In this document: piece after piece, positions 1 to 11,340 of the stretch | Position numbering within the stretch: position 1 is the stretch's first letter | Layout: every line of letters starts with the position of its first letter | Source of the DNA: Psococerastis gibbosa | Lineage: Eukaryota > Arthropoda > Insecta > Psocodea > Psocidae | Assembly: GCA_963971405.1 (NCBI GenBank) | Contig: OZ020490.1 | Location: 5,504,874 to 5,568,873, forward strand | Reading direction: 5' to 3' | DNA length: 64,000 bases | Program-made: the position numbers and the translations under genes | Notes under the pieces: generated by a model | The model's input: only the letters and a program-made list of their open reading frames with translations | The model's database searches: none | Told to the model about the DNA's origin: nothing

Positions 1-74
1 GTAAAAAAGGGCACCGTCTCCAGAAAAGTTTGGGAACCACTGTAATCTAAACTCTAGACTCTAGAAATTCAAAA

Positions 75-125
75 TTCGCCCACTTAGAAAATAAAGACAA
101 TTTTCCTTCTTTCTTTCTTTCTAGA
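75..125 (+). mobile_element. LINE 3' terminus
   Basis: attcgcccacttagaaaata followed by a TTTC-rich tail equals the 58740-58785 terminus. Beyond it, 137-505 has only a non-conserved ORF. Confidence 0.5.
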
Positions 126-628
126 GGTATATTTCAGTGTATGGGACTTGGTCAAAGAATGGCTGTGCGAAGCGTTTTATGAAACTGGATGTAGTATCCG
201 TAAGTAAACTTTTTGTTGCTCGAAATGTTGCCATTGCGTGTAGATTCATAAATACGTTGGCCGCGCTACCTGAAATCAACACAAACGCATTAGTGACGAC
301 ATTTAAAGGTTTTGAGTATTTATTTTGTTATTTAATTTGGTTATTTTTAATATCTAAGCTTTGCAACGTATTAGGTCTCTATGACGCTCGAGTAAATCCC
401 CATTTAGCATCGTGGGCTCCAGAGGCGTCAAGTTTTAGAATGATGGCGGGGGCAAACCTAAGTAGACCTTGTGACGTCATCAGGCAGGATTTAAGGAAAA
501 ATTGAAAATATAAGAGCAAAATAGTAGGATTTTACGCATTTTAATAGTTGTAAAGTGTAGCTGTAGATTTTATAAAGCTAAAAAATGAATGCTTATATTC
601 ATATTGCTGCAAAGGGGACCATGAAGTC

Positions 629-915
629 AATCAATCAATCAATATATTCAAAATTAAGAATACAATTCAAAATATACATATTAGAAAATGAACCCTATAG
701 GCCATGTGGCCCGTGATGGGTTCTGTCTTAGTTGCTAGGTTAGTATTATAAGATGTTAATATTAATTATAGAATAATAATTAAATAATAAAACTAGGTAT
801 GCGGTACATTATTTGGCAAATTGGCATTCTCTTCGTTAAGCTATTCTCCCGGATATATTATGTTTATAAACTGTGGATTACTATGCAGAAATTGCTTAAT
901 TGTTTTACGTATAGT
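629..915 (-). mobile_element. 3' end of the same CR1-like LINE
   Basis: Near-identical to 33712-33995 (for example ggccatgtggcccgtg...ggttctgtcttagttgct). It ends in (TCAA)n on the plus strand, 629-647, the minus-strand (TTGA)n tail. Confidence 0.8.
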
Positions 916-997
916 ATGAACCACGTCTTACAATGCTCAAGGCTGGGAGGGGGGGGGGCAAGTTGGACCGTCCCCCCCCCCCCCCATTTTACGCCCC

Positions 998-1170
998 AGC
1001 AGCGTGATCGAGGCGATTATAATACCGGGGTTAATTAAATACCCTAGGATTGTAACTGTAAACAAACAAACTTTGAATAGCACTTTCCATTACAAAATTA
1101 TCTTGTTTACATTTTTACTACCAGGGGATTAAATAAATACCGGTATTATAATTGCGTCGATCAAGCTGCT
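998..1170. mobile_element. MITE with AGCAG-TGATCG ends
   Basis: Inverted ends AGCAGCGTGATCGAGGCG and complement, inner taaataccctagga. Same family as 33072-33234 and 48965-49229. Confidence 0.65.
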
Positions 1171-1179
1171 GGTGGGCTC

Positions 1180-1560
1180 CCCTACTATTAAGGTACCATT
1201 GCCAACAGCCATACCATGTTGAATCAACCAGAACAGGCCCTGTTCGAAACTGCGGCAAACTTGGTAGTGTGCACAGCGTTGCCAGGGGAACATGATGGGA
1301 CATGATAACGTGCTTAGACTGTACTAGCTAGTCTGAGTGCGTATCAAGTCCTGGTCACCTCCGAATTAATCATGTGACTTTGCTATGTTCCCCAAGTGGT
1401 TCGGAATCCACTATAGGAGGGAGGTCCACCCTGTCAGTCAACTTCCCTTCTCCCCGAGGTGAAGAAGTCTGCCCTTAGGGTGCCTCAAGTTAATAAACTG
1501 ACTCACTCCCCCCGCAGGGCTGGCAGGGTTGCTTAAAGCAGGAATGCTGAAAGCAGGCAT
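1180..1560 (+). mobile_element. Copy of the SINE-like repeat of 57180-57429
   Basis: Shares GTGGTTCGGAATCCACTATA and flanking stretches with the 57180-57429 insert (inverse orientation) and with 6650-6830. Carries GTTCGAAAC (about 1243), a good B-box match. No gene lies here; the ORFs are spurious. Confidence 0.5.
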
Positions 1561-2237
1561 TGAAAAAAAAACTATTACCATAAGTGTTCGGCTGTTATAA
1601 AAAGTGGTCTTTGGCAGTAGGCATGATTTATTTAAATTTATGCAAGAGGAAAGCATTTGGGCTGGTTTTAGAAATTTATTTGATCTTTCTGATCCTTATT
1701 ATGCATTAATCCTGTTTTTGTCAGCCAAGACAATAATTTTCTCCTGGTGGATTTTTTGTGACGCCCTATGCTTTAACTTATAGGATGTTTTCGCGCCAAA
1801 TTTCCTTAATATTGAAAGCTTTTTATTTTTTGTCATGTGTCATGTTGGGGTTTATTCAAAATTATTTAATTTTATTCCCGGCTGGTGAGCTATCATGTAA
1901 ACGCCATGGTACAATCTACTGGGGGCAAAAAAAGACTTAAGTTTTCATTGATGCTACTTAACTTCTTTCATGATTTATTATTTATTTATTTGGAAAATAT
2001 ATTACTACCCTTATTAGATGTCATACTGAGTATATTCATGCATAGAAAAAATATAACATTAACTTACCACATTAGTAGTCATTATATGTGGATTGTGGGC
2101 CTACCATGCCGTTTAAACAATTACGTATTCTGTTATTGAAATAGAAAAAAAAATTTTTAGAATGAAAATTGCTATTCTATAATTGGTTTGTTTACATTTT
2201 CAATCCCAAAATAAGTTATTATATAGCGGCACAGTGA

Positions 2238-2526
2238 CCTGCTGGCAGGCGCGGACCTACGGGGGGGGGGGGGGCTATGGGGGCTATGGGGGCTATAGCC
2301 CCCCCATAAGGGTCCTCAAAATGCGTAAAACCCCACTATTTCAGTCCTATTTTTCACACATTTTCTCCCGGGGCAGACCCCCGGGTCCCCCTTGTACCCG
2401 ATTGTATTAATTACCTATAATTTAGAACCCTTATTGCTCGGAAAGCCCCAATATTTCAGCCCTATTCTTAAAAAAAATCGAAATTTTATCTTAGCCCCCC
2501 CCCCCCCACGCCTGCTTGCCGACAAG
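2238..2526. mobile_element. G-run inverted-repeat element
   Basis: Ends GGCAGGCGCGGACC plus G-run and C-run plus ACGCCTGC. Internal motif aatgcgtaaaaccccactat recurs in other copies (51000, 52720). Confidence 0.5.
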
Positions 2527-2559
2527 GTCATTGATGTAAGCACTATTTACAATGTAAAA

Positions 2560-4253
2560 ATATAAATAAATAACGTTTATTATAAAATGATGTGTACACA
2601 ATGAAATAAAAAAATAACAACTGATAAATACATGCAATTTTTACAGATATACAACGTATGATGCAATAATTTAAATAAATAAAATAATTAATAATGACAT
2701 TAGAAATAAATTTCATCATAAAGCGTTTGTTTTTTTCAGAGTAAAAAAGTCTCACCCATTATTGAAGCACAAAATAAATGACGAATTATTGACAAGTGGA
2801 ATATCCGCCGGAACTCTGCTATTAAAAGGTTCCGCCGCTGCCCTAATTACACAATAAAATATAAAAAGCATAACAACTCACAAATAACATGCAATGTTTA
2901 TAAATATACAATGTATCACGCAATAATGTACATAAAATAATGTGACATTATTAATAAATTTCTTCATAATGATCTCTGCTATAAAAAGGTTCCGCCGCTG
3001 CCCTAATACTCAATAAAACATAAAAACATCAATAACAACTGACAAATAGCATGCAATGTTTATAAATATACAACGTATCATGCAATAATGTACATAAAAT
3101 AATTGTGACATTATTAATAAATTTCTTCATAATGATCTCTGCTATAAAAAGGTTCCGCCGCTGCCGTAATACTCAATAAAACATAAAAACATCAATAACA
3201 ACTCACAAATAGCATGCAATGTTTACAAATATACAACGTATCATGCAATAATGTACATAAAATAATTGTGACATTATTAATAAATTTCTTCATAATGATC
3301 TCTGCTATAAAAAGGTTCCGCCGCTGCCGTAATACTCAATAAAACATAAAAACATCAATAACAACTCACAAATAGCATGCAATGTTTACAAATATACAAC
3401 GTATCATGCAATAATGTACATAAAATAATTGTGACATTATTAATAAATTTCTTCATAATGATTTCTGCTATAAAAAGGTTCCGCCGCTGCCGTAATACTC
3501 AATAAAACATAAAAACATCAATAACAACTCACAAATAGCATGCAATGTTTACAAATATACAACGTATCATGCAATAATGTACATAAAATAATTGTGACAT
3601 TATTAATAAATTTCTTCATAATGATTTCTGCTATAAAAAGGTTCCGCCGCTGCCGTAATACTCAATAAAACATAAAAACATCAATAACAACTCACAAATA
3701 GCATGCAATGTTTACAAATATACAACGTATCACGCAATAATGTACATAAAATAATGTGACATTATTAATAAATTTCTTCATAATGATTTCTGCTATAAAA
3801 AGGTTCCGCCGCTGCCGTAATACTCAATAAAACATAAAAACATCAATAACAACTCACAAATAGCATGCAATGTTTACAAATATACAACGTATCATGCAAT
3901 AATGTACATAAAATAATTGTGACATTATTAATAAATTTCTTCATAATGATTTCTGCTATAAAAAGGTTCCGCCGCTGCCGTAATACTCAATAAAACATAA
4001 AAACATCAATAACAACTCACAAATAGCATGCAATGTTTACAAATATACAACGTATCACGCAATAATGTACATAAAATAATGTGACATTATTAATAAATTT
4101 CTTCATAATGATTTCTGCTATAAAAAGGTTCCGCCGCTGCCGTAATACTCAATAAAACATAAAAACATCAATAACAACTCACAAATAGCATGCAATGTTT
4201 ACAAATATACAACGCATCATGCAATAATGTACATAAATAAAATAATTATGAAA
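2560..4253 (-). repeat. 163-bp minisatellite derived from the gene A last exon and 3' flank
   Basis: A marker word in the unit (ggttccgccgctgcc) recurs at about 2828, 2988, 3151, 3313, 3477, 3640, 3802, 3965 and 4127, a period of 160-164 bp. The next step (about 4290) falls exactly on the homologous word of the intact gene A exon 6. Read on the minus strand each unit still spells a degraded end of that exon (AEPFYSR, then HYEEIY and stop) followed by 3' flanking DNA. The outer edge (2560-2720) matches the 3' flank of gene B, so the array grew inside the ancestral 3' region. The first canonical AATAAA on the minus strand after the gene A stop is at 2576-2581, beyond the array. Confidence 0.88.
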
Positions 4254-4763
4254 TTATAAATAAATTTCTTCATAGGGAACTCTGCTATAAAAAGATTCGG
4301 CCACTGCCCGAATCACTTGACGCAAGGTTTCTTGAGCTAACGGTCTCGATGCGTCAAGTAACTGTAGAGAATAGCGCGTTAAGAAACTATTGGCTTGCTT
4401 TCCTGTAACATACGAGTTGAATATACATATGTATATACAATACATACATGCATACGTACATACATATATACAGATATGTACAGTAATATTAGGTGTACAA
4501 GAAGACCATAGACCCTAATCTCGCTGTATCTACCTGTTCATACATTTTTTTTCAACAAAAAGTTTATTATTATTATTAACTTATAAACTTATGAATTTTA
4601 TAAAAAATAATTAAAAATTACACGATTTGCCTTGTTTTAGCGGCACTATTTATAAGTTCTTTGTCCCAATCAGTGGCGGATTTACCAGTAGGCAACTGAG
4701 GCAAATGCCTATATCCGCGTGCGTACTTTAAATTTTTTTGTGTGCATACTATTGTATATAATA

Positions 4764-4794
<31 letters not shown>

Positions 4795-7700
4795 TAAAAA
4801 CTTTTAAAATAATTATTTTTAAAAAACGGCTCCAACGATTTCTTTCAAATTCACATATAGTGTAGTCATTATTAATGTTAATAAAATGCAGGGGGTCGCT
4901 TGCCCCTTGATAGTTTGATTCTTGGGGTAAAAAAAAATAATATATGTATAACATTTTAGTTAAGGATAAGAAAGTAGGTTATTTTGATTATAAACATTAA
5001 AAAAGAAATAGTGGTTTTATTAGTGAACCTAAATACAATAATTATTCATGTCCGCGACAAGGGCAGTGCCTATATCCGCGCAAAAGCCAAATCCGTCCCT
5101 GGTCCCAATCAAGCGCTAGCTTGGGGATGCAGGCAATATTAATTTCTTTCTACTATATTATTGTACATTACGTATAGTATAAAAAATTAAAAAAATGGTA
5201 AAAATTGGTAAATTTATTATTATTTATTGTATTTTATGAATATAAATGAGTTGCTTATTAGCAAAAGCAATCCTCTCCATTTTTTTCAGTTTTGAGATAT
5301 TCGCGCCATTTTTTTTATATTTCAATACTCTATCCGATGAATCAGATATTGAGACGAAAAAGCAATTCTAATACTGTTAAAATTAGCTTTAAAAACTGTA
5401 ATGTTATACCTCATGGCGTTGCGGCACAGCAGATTTTTGCGGTTTCTGAAAAATCGACCTGGGTAGACAGGATTGTTTTTGCTAATAGGCAACTCATATA
5501 TGCTCCTTGTCAGCAAAAGAATACTGGGGAGAAAAAGGAAAGAAAGAAGAAGACCCGTGAAAAAAATCCCCAATGAGTTTTTCTAGTTTTCTAATTCGCA
5601 TACTTACCCAGTCTCTCATCACCATTAAATAAGTTTTGCAGATTGAATATTATTTTACTGGGCTGAAAGTCGAGGGGAAGTTTTTTGAGTTTCATGTACT
5701 CATCTCCACCCCGAAGTTGACTTTCTCCTCTAATTTCCAAATCAGCTTCAACGTTTTCTGCAAGACAAACAGTGGGAGCGGTTAAGGCCAATATACAAGC
5801 ATAAAGGGGTACTAACAAGGCAGATAAAGAAGAATTTAATGGTTCTACGAAAGATATCTCCTATGAAATTGGTATCTAATAAAAAAACCAGAGGGTCCTG
5901 GTCCCCCCCCCCTCCCCGAAATATTTACAGCATACACTAACTAGAATGAAGTTTTAAATATATTGAGATGGTCTCCCGAAAATTCTGGACACGGCCCTGT
6001 ATTGGTGGGGGTGCCCAATTGTCTGTCATCAATTACACTCACCCATGGTTATTGAGAATTTCCCCTTGCCTTCAATAGGGAGAACGAAAATATTGGCTTT
6101 TATATCGTAATTTCCAGATAGTTCCACTTGTGGGAAGAACGCGAAGATCCGGATATTGTGTTCCGCAACTTTGGCTCTGAAAAAAAATCAGTAACAATAT
6201 ATTTAAATTGAAAAATTGGAGTAAATATATTATATTTAAATAATAATATAATAAGCTCGTACTGCGCCTGCTTTCAGCATTTCTTCATGAGTAGAGGAAG
6301 AAGAACGCAATGATCCACAGTAAAATACTTTAATAGTGACCGGTTTCGGATAAAATCCATCATCAGACTAACGACACATGAAAAAAAAACGCCAGCTTAT
6401 ATACTACGGGAAGGGAGTGGGAGGAGGAGGCGGGGGTTGAGTACATAAATCGAGTAGTGGGGATACAGTTTGAAACATTATATCATTCGTGAGAACCTCG
6501 TTATTCCTAATAGCCTTTCTAATCTCTAAGCTTTCTAACCTGTCTAATAGTCTACCTAAGTAGTAGTATTTTACTGTGGATCATTGCGTTCTTCTTCCTC
6601 TACTCATGATGTTCTCCAAGTTCCACGAAGTCACCAAGGAAACTCTCACAAGGATTCAGCATTTCTGCTTTGTAAGCAATCCTATCGGTCTGGCGTGGGG
6701 AGTGAGTCTGTTTTTTAACTTGAGGGCTGAGGCACCCTAAGGGCAAACTCTTTCACCTCAGGGAGAATGGGAGTTGACCAACAGTGTGGACCTCCTGATA
6801 ATAGTGGATTCCGAACCACTTGGGGGGGGGGGCGAACCCGGGATATCTAGGGATCTTTAATATGAAATTACTCATTATCCATATACTAATTGGTAAATAG
6901 GAAAGCATGTTCGAGTTCTTTTAACTATCTTAGTTTGGTACATACCGTACTTTACGTATAACTGTCTGATTTGCATAGCCCCGGGTGTACAGATCGGAAA
7001 ATGACACGTTTAGTGTCACTGCCCCGTAGTCTTGCTCCATATTTATTTTAGAGGTGTACAACGGATCTAGGGGCAGCAGACCTGCCTTTGGAAGGCCTGC
7101 AATAATAATAAATAAGCGAATGTATCATTAATTTATTCATTGGAATAGTAAGAAATATTTGGGCTTTTTTAAAGTGCACCTTCTCGTAAATACTTTGGCC
7201 TTGATGAACAATAAATTCAATAGGCCGGTGGAGTAAGGCGCTAAATCACATCTTCAAAACGGAAATTTCGGCATGGAAGAAGATGTTCAAATCAAATCAA
7301 ATCAAATTCAAATCAAATTTATTAAATCAAATCAAAACAACATTTACAATATTAAAAAAGAAATGGAGGAGGGGCCCAAAGGAAAAGTCCCGTGCTGGGC
7401 CCCCCTTTAAAAGTACAAGTGAAAAATTAGTACAAGTAATAAATAAATAAATATATAAAAAAAATTTAAACGTTAATAGAGAATAATTGTGCAATAACTG
7501 AATTAATGTAGGCTAAAAGATTAAAAATGAAAATATTGGTTCACAATCGACACTAAGAGAACATCCGCACGTTACAGTATATATCCCAATTTTCTTTAAC
7601 TCTAGTTGCCAAGTAAGGACGTGATGTTATTAGGGTTGGAAGAAATTAGGTAGTTAATAAGAGTCCTGAAACTTGTTATGCTGACGGTGTCTTTTATGTT

Positions 7701-9074
7701 GTCCGGTAGGGAATTGTACAATGGAATAGACTTATACATATGCGAGTGCATAAAGTGTTCCGTATTCGGTTTCAAAGTTTTTAGGTTGCGTCCAGTACCA
7801 AGTCTGGTATTAATGTTATGATGGACGAAATCGCCTTGCCCAAGAATGGTTTTTGCCCTTTTAAATCGGAAAAGTAGAAGTTGTTTTGCATATAGCAAGG
7901 GCAATGGGAGGACATTGAATTCCTTAAAAAGAAGATTTGAAGGGTAGCGGTGAGGCTTCCCTAAAGCTACCCTGATGGTTATTCTTACAGCAGTTTCTAG
8001 GGGGCATATATGGCAAGGATGAGCCCCACCCCAGTTTTGCAATAATTGGCTTGCATTGCCTTTGATTGAGGATGTATACCTTTACAATAACCTCAATTTG
8101 CCTGATTTAATTCTCCTTCTATGTTAGGCTACATTTCAGCATGGAAGAAGATTTGCTATAATTGGCTTGCATTGGCTTTGATTGAAGATGTACTTATACA
8201 ATAAACTCAATTTGTCCGATTTAATTCTCCTTCTATGTTAGGCTACATTTCAGCATGGAAGAAGATGTGCTATAATTGGTTTGCATTGGCTTTGATTGAG
8301 GATGTATACCTATACAATAACCTCAATTTGCCTGATTTAATTCTCCTTCTATGTTAGGCTACATTTCAGCATGGAAGAAGATGTGCTATAATTGGTTTGC
8401 ATTGGCTTTGATTGAGGATGTATACCTATACAATAACCTCAATTTGCCTGATTTAATTCTCCTTCTATGTTAGGCTACATTTCAGCATGGAAGAAGATGT
8501 GCTATAATTGGTTTGCATTGGCTTTGATTGAGGATGTATACCTATACAATAACCTCAATTTGCCTGATTTAATTCTCCTTCTATGTTAGGCTACATTTCA
8601 GCATGGAAGAAGATGTGCTATAATTGGTTTGCATTGGCTTTGATTGAGGATGTATACCTATACAATAACCTCAATTTGCCTGATTTAATTCTCCTTCTAT
8701 GTTAGGCTACATTTCAGCATGGAAGAAGATGTGCTATAATTGGTTTGCATTGGCTTTGATTGAGGATGTATACCTATACAATAACCTCAATTTGCCTGAT
8801 TTAATTCTCCTTCTATGTTAGGCTACATTTCAGCATGGAAGAAGATGTGCTATAATTGGTTTGCATTGGCTTTGATTGAGGATGTATACCTATACAATAA
8901 CCTCAATTTGCCTGATTTAATTCTCCTTCTATGTTAGGCTACATTTCAGCATGGAAGAAGATGTGCTATAATTGGCTTGCATTGGCTTTGATTGAGGATG
9001 TACCTATACAATAAACTCAATTTGTCCGATTTAATTCTCCTTCTATGTTAAACTACATTTTGCGTTGCGTTATG

Positions 9075-9108
<34 letters not shown>

Positions 9109-10293
9109 CAGCATGGAAGAAGATGTGCTATAATTGGCTTGCATTGGCTTTGGTTGAGGATGTACCTACACAATAAACACAATTTGTCTGGTTTAATTCT
9201 CCTATGTTTGGCTACAAACGTCTGTACCGGCCCTCGTACTCTACTTTTTCACGTCGTTATGTTTTTATTCTTTATCCTTATTACCTGCCGTCTCCTCTAC
9301 AATATATACTCGTATAATACATCTAAGTCTAATATACGGTATATGAAAACGTGGGTTTCATGAAAAGTCTACTTTTTATGTGAGTTAGGCCCGTATTACA
9401 CTGTCAAACATTTTATAAAACATATTTTATAACATATGTTATAAAATATTTGAAAATGGGTCTTTTATAAAAGAAAGTTTCAACAGTCCAACTAAACTTC
9501 GCCATTTTGGAACCTTCTTCAAATTCTTTTATAAAATTTAATGCCAACATTTTATAAAAGAAATGTTTTAAAAGAAATGTTTTATAAATTTTACACTATC
9601 AAAGATCTTTGTCAAATAACTTTTATAAACTGTTTTACAGTGTAATACGGGCCTTAGCGCAGCATTTTACCACCGAGCCCTTCAATATTGCTGCTATAAA
9701 TAATAAACTAAATTTGACAATAATGGATGGATACACACAGGTGTACAAAGTTACGATACAATGGCAATATTACCTTTGGCTAAGAAGGGCAGAGCTTTTT
9801 GTATAGCATTCTTGAGGCAGTCATTCAATTTTGGATCATTTTTATGACACCTCTGTAGTTCCTTAGCTGAAAATAGAAATTAAAACATTTTAAAATAAAT
9901 GAACTTCAATTCTTCCCTCTTGCAAGCAGACAGCGACATTTTGTAATATATAGTAGTTGTACATAACCAGCCATAAAAAAATGTTGTGGCATATCAATCC
10001 ATTTGAAGGTAGGGCTGCAATTCTATATGAGAGAGATGAGGCATTGGTTCGCGCAAGAACTATTTTTGCTTTCCAATTTATAAGGAAAATTTTTAAATGG
10101 TCGAAATTTTCGATTCCGAGATTTCAACACGTTTTGAGGTCCCAGGAACCCAAAAAAGTGGTTTTTTACGAAAAGTCTGTCTGTCGCTCTCTCTGTGTGT
10201 CGCTCTGTCTGTGTGTCGCCCTGTCTGTGTGTCGCTCTGTCTGTGTGTCGCTCTGTCTGTCTGTCGCCCTGTCTGTCTGTCGCTCTGTCTGGC

Positions 10294-10324
<31 letters not shown>

Positions 10325-10904
10325 TCATTGATTTCCTGGCAAACTGCTCGGTCGATTTTGATTCAATTTAGCATGTAGGTTTTCTTTTTTTTAATGATAG
10401 AAAATTCATGCTCAAATGCATTGCGTGCCCTGCCATTATTACTGTGTGGTAATGTGTTGGTCTGAGGCATATCTAGAATTTACCTCACCTCCAGTGACGT
10501 CAGGTGGACAACCCCCCCCCCCCCTAGGTATCCGAAATTTAGCCATAGCAAAATTATTTACCATGAAATTGCTCATTTTCTCTATCTACTTATTGATAAA
10601 TTGGAAAGCATGTTCAAGTTAAATTAGTATTAAGTTCGAGTTTAGGGGGAACCTGCCTGCCTTGTCTTTTTCACTGACTGGTCAAAGACTCAAAGACGAC
10701 CTGGAACGTGGCACTAGAAATTGAAAAATAAAAACATTTTTGGCGGGAGTGAATGTTTGTTTCCAACGCCTGCTTTCAGCATTTCTGCTTTAAGCAACCC
10801 TTTCAGCTTGCAAGGGGGAGTTTTGGAAGGCACTTACGGAACGTTCCTCGTTTTGCATGCACGTTCACCATACTAAACACCAGCACTGCCAACACTAGCT
10901 GCAT
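4254..10904 (-). CDS. Takeout/JHBP-family secreted protein, gene A (6 exons, 247 aa)
   Basis: Exons in gene order: 10838-10904, 9774-9866, 6946-7096, 6043-6176, 5608-5757, 4254-4402. All introns are GT-AG with phases 1,1,2,1,1, and the total of 744 nt ends in TAA. Signal peptide MQLVLAVLVFSMVNVHA comes first. Exon 2 carries the paired cysteines RCHKNDPKLNDCL, which form the N-terminal disulphide in this family. Exon 3 has the takeout-type LPLDPL motif, exon 5 the NLFNGDERLG motif, and exon 6 ends VPYEEIYL. Length and architecture match insect takeout/JHBP proteins (about 240-250 aa), which fold as a long curved tube and bind juvenile hormone or other lipids in haemolymph or near sensory organs. 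The ligand here cannot be inferred. The start was chosen because a TATA/initiator pair lies just upstream and the signal peptide begins there. Introns hold a 116-bp array, LINE pieces and MITEs, but no coding damage was seen. The last exon is the apparent source of the adjacent 163-bp array. Confidence 0.93.
4671..5101. mobile_element. hAT-type non-autonomous element
   Basis: Ends CAGTGGCGGATTTA and AAATCCGTCCCTG are imperfect inverted repeats of hAT type. Flanked by the 8-bp duplication GTCCCAAT (4663-4670 and 5102-5109). A piece of the 870-bp repeat is embedded at 4805-4935. Gene A intron 5. Confidence 0.75.
6285..6609. mobile_element. Penelope-like inverted-repeat element with perfect 45-bp ends
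   Basis: Ends at 6285-6330 and 6563-6609 are inverted copies (TCATGAGTAGAGGAAGAAGA at the outer edge). One end carries hammerhead-like motif 1. It interrupts an interspersed repeat that reads on at about 6650. Lies in gene A intron 3, between exon 4 (6043-6176) and exon 3. Confidence 0.6.
6333..6373 (-). ncRNA. Hammerhead-ribozyme-like motif 1
   Basis: Minus strand: stem I strand CGTTAGT, conserved core CTGATGA, one unpaired T, stem II GGAT-TTT-ATCC, core GAAAC, palindromic CCGG, cleavage triplet GTC, then ACTA pairing with TAGT of stem I (4 bp). Stem III is only about 2 bp, as in hammerheads of Penelope-like elements, which act as dimers. It lies in an inverted-repeat element (6285-6609). 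The unpaired T next to the core departs from the consensus. Confidence 0.6.
6610..6832 (-). repeat. Copy of the SINE-like repeat, disrupted
   Basis: Matches 1380-1560 in inverse orientation (TAGTGGATTCCGAACCACTT, the CACCCTAAGGGCA region and the cagcatttctgctt motif). The left part is displaced by the 6285-6609 insertion. Confidence 0.5.
7265..9200. repeat. 116-bp minisatellite in gene A intron 2
   Basis: The word cagcatggaagaag recurs at 8137, 8251, 8367, 8483, 8599, 8715, 8831, 8947 and 9109, giving a 116-bp period with very similar inner copies and diverged edge copies. A partial unit at 7265-7284 and the resumption at about 8042 show that a LINE fragment (7285-8041) inserted in the array. 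A run of about 30 A (9080-9106) interrupts the last spacing. No coding potential was recognised. Confidence 0.88.
7285..8042 (-). mobile_element. LINE 3' fragment with (AAATC)n-type tail
   Basis: The minus ORF (146 aa) has LFKEFNVLPLPLLYAKQLLL and PLYNSLPDNIKDTVSITSFR, the C-terminal region of CR1/Jockey-type reverse transcriptases. The tail shows as tcaaatcaaatcaaat at 7288-7330. Inserted in the 116-bp array. Confidence 0.75.
9388..9653. mobile_element. Harbinger-type MITE
   Basis: TTA duplicated at both edges; inverted ends GGCCCGTATTACACTGT. Inner sequence repeats ttttataaaa motifs. 120 bp downstream of gene A exon 2, in intron 2. Confidence 0.75.
10068..10620 (+). repeat. 870-bp repeat family, internally deleted copy
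   Basis: Starts gctttccaatttataagga and ends aattggaaagcatgttc. Contains an expanded (GTCT)n/GTCGCTCT microsatellite at 10180-10323; ORFs over it are repeat artefacts. Confidence 0.75.
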
Positions 10905-11010
10905 TTTGTCTGATTATTATTTTGAACGGGAAGTTATTTTATAATCCTCTTGTTAACATAGTATGATAGTATTCAGGATTCCGGGGTGTTCCATAATTTC
11001 TTACCATTTT
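10905..11010 (-). promoter_or_regulatory. Core promoter of gene A, conserved with gene B
   Basis: On the minus strand a TATAAAAT element (10936-10943) lies about 31 nt before an initiator-like TCAGAC (10908-10913), which is a few nt before the ATG. The block continues upstream with strong similarity to the same position of gene B (37482-37590): the same TATA context (GGGAAGTTATTTTATAATCC on the plus strand) and a GGGGTGTTCC motif. The predicted leader is very short unless a further upstream exon exists. Confidence 0.6.
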
Positions 11011-11340
11011 TCTGCTTTACTATATAATTAGTAGAGTCTGATACGTTGGCATTTGCCAGCCCTGAAATTGACTGCACTTTTTCATGTTCTAAGTGAACTT
11101 TATTAAAAATGCACTGAATTCGCCTTAACTAGATTCTGCAGAGGTTTCAGTGATTGAGGCACTCATTTGCCATAATTTAATTTTTATATATACTGTAAAT
11201 CAACCCAAGTTTACGAATATTTGTTATCAATGAATTCCGAAACCATTCATCAGTTTCTGAAACTTATACAGGGTGTTCGGGGGACACTCCCGAATTTTCC
11301 TCACTACGTACACTTTCGTTAATTTCCCGAGCCGTGTTCG

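Noticed and set aside
137..505. 122-aa ORF near the window start
   Set aside because: No domain, no codon-use contrast, follows a LINE 3' terminus; likely chance.
5292..5576. 94-aa ORF next to gene A exon 5
   Set aside because: Intronic, mirrored by an ORF on the other strand, no splice context or motif.
7265..9200. Regular direct repeats considered as a CRISPR-like array
   Set aside because: The whole 116-bp unit is conserved, with no variable spacers, in a eukaryotic intron.
9957..10378. Overlapping ORFs on both strands with RSV/CLSVALSVC repeats
   Set aside because: They translate a GTCT/GTCGCTCT microsatellite inside an 870-bp repeat; open in all frames because the repeat lacks stops.
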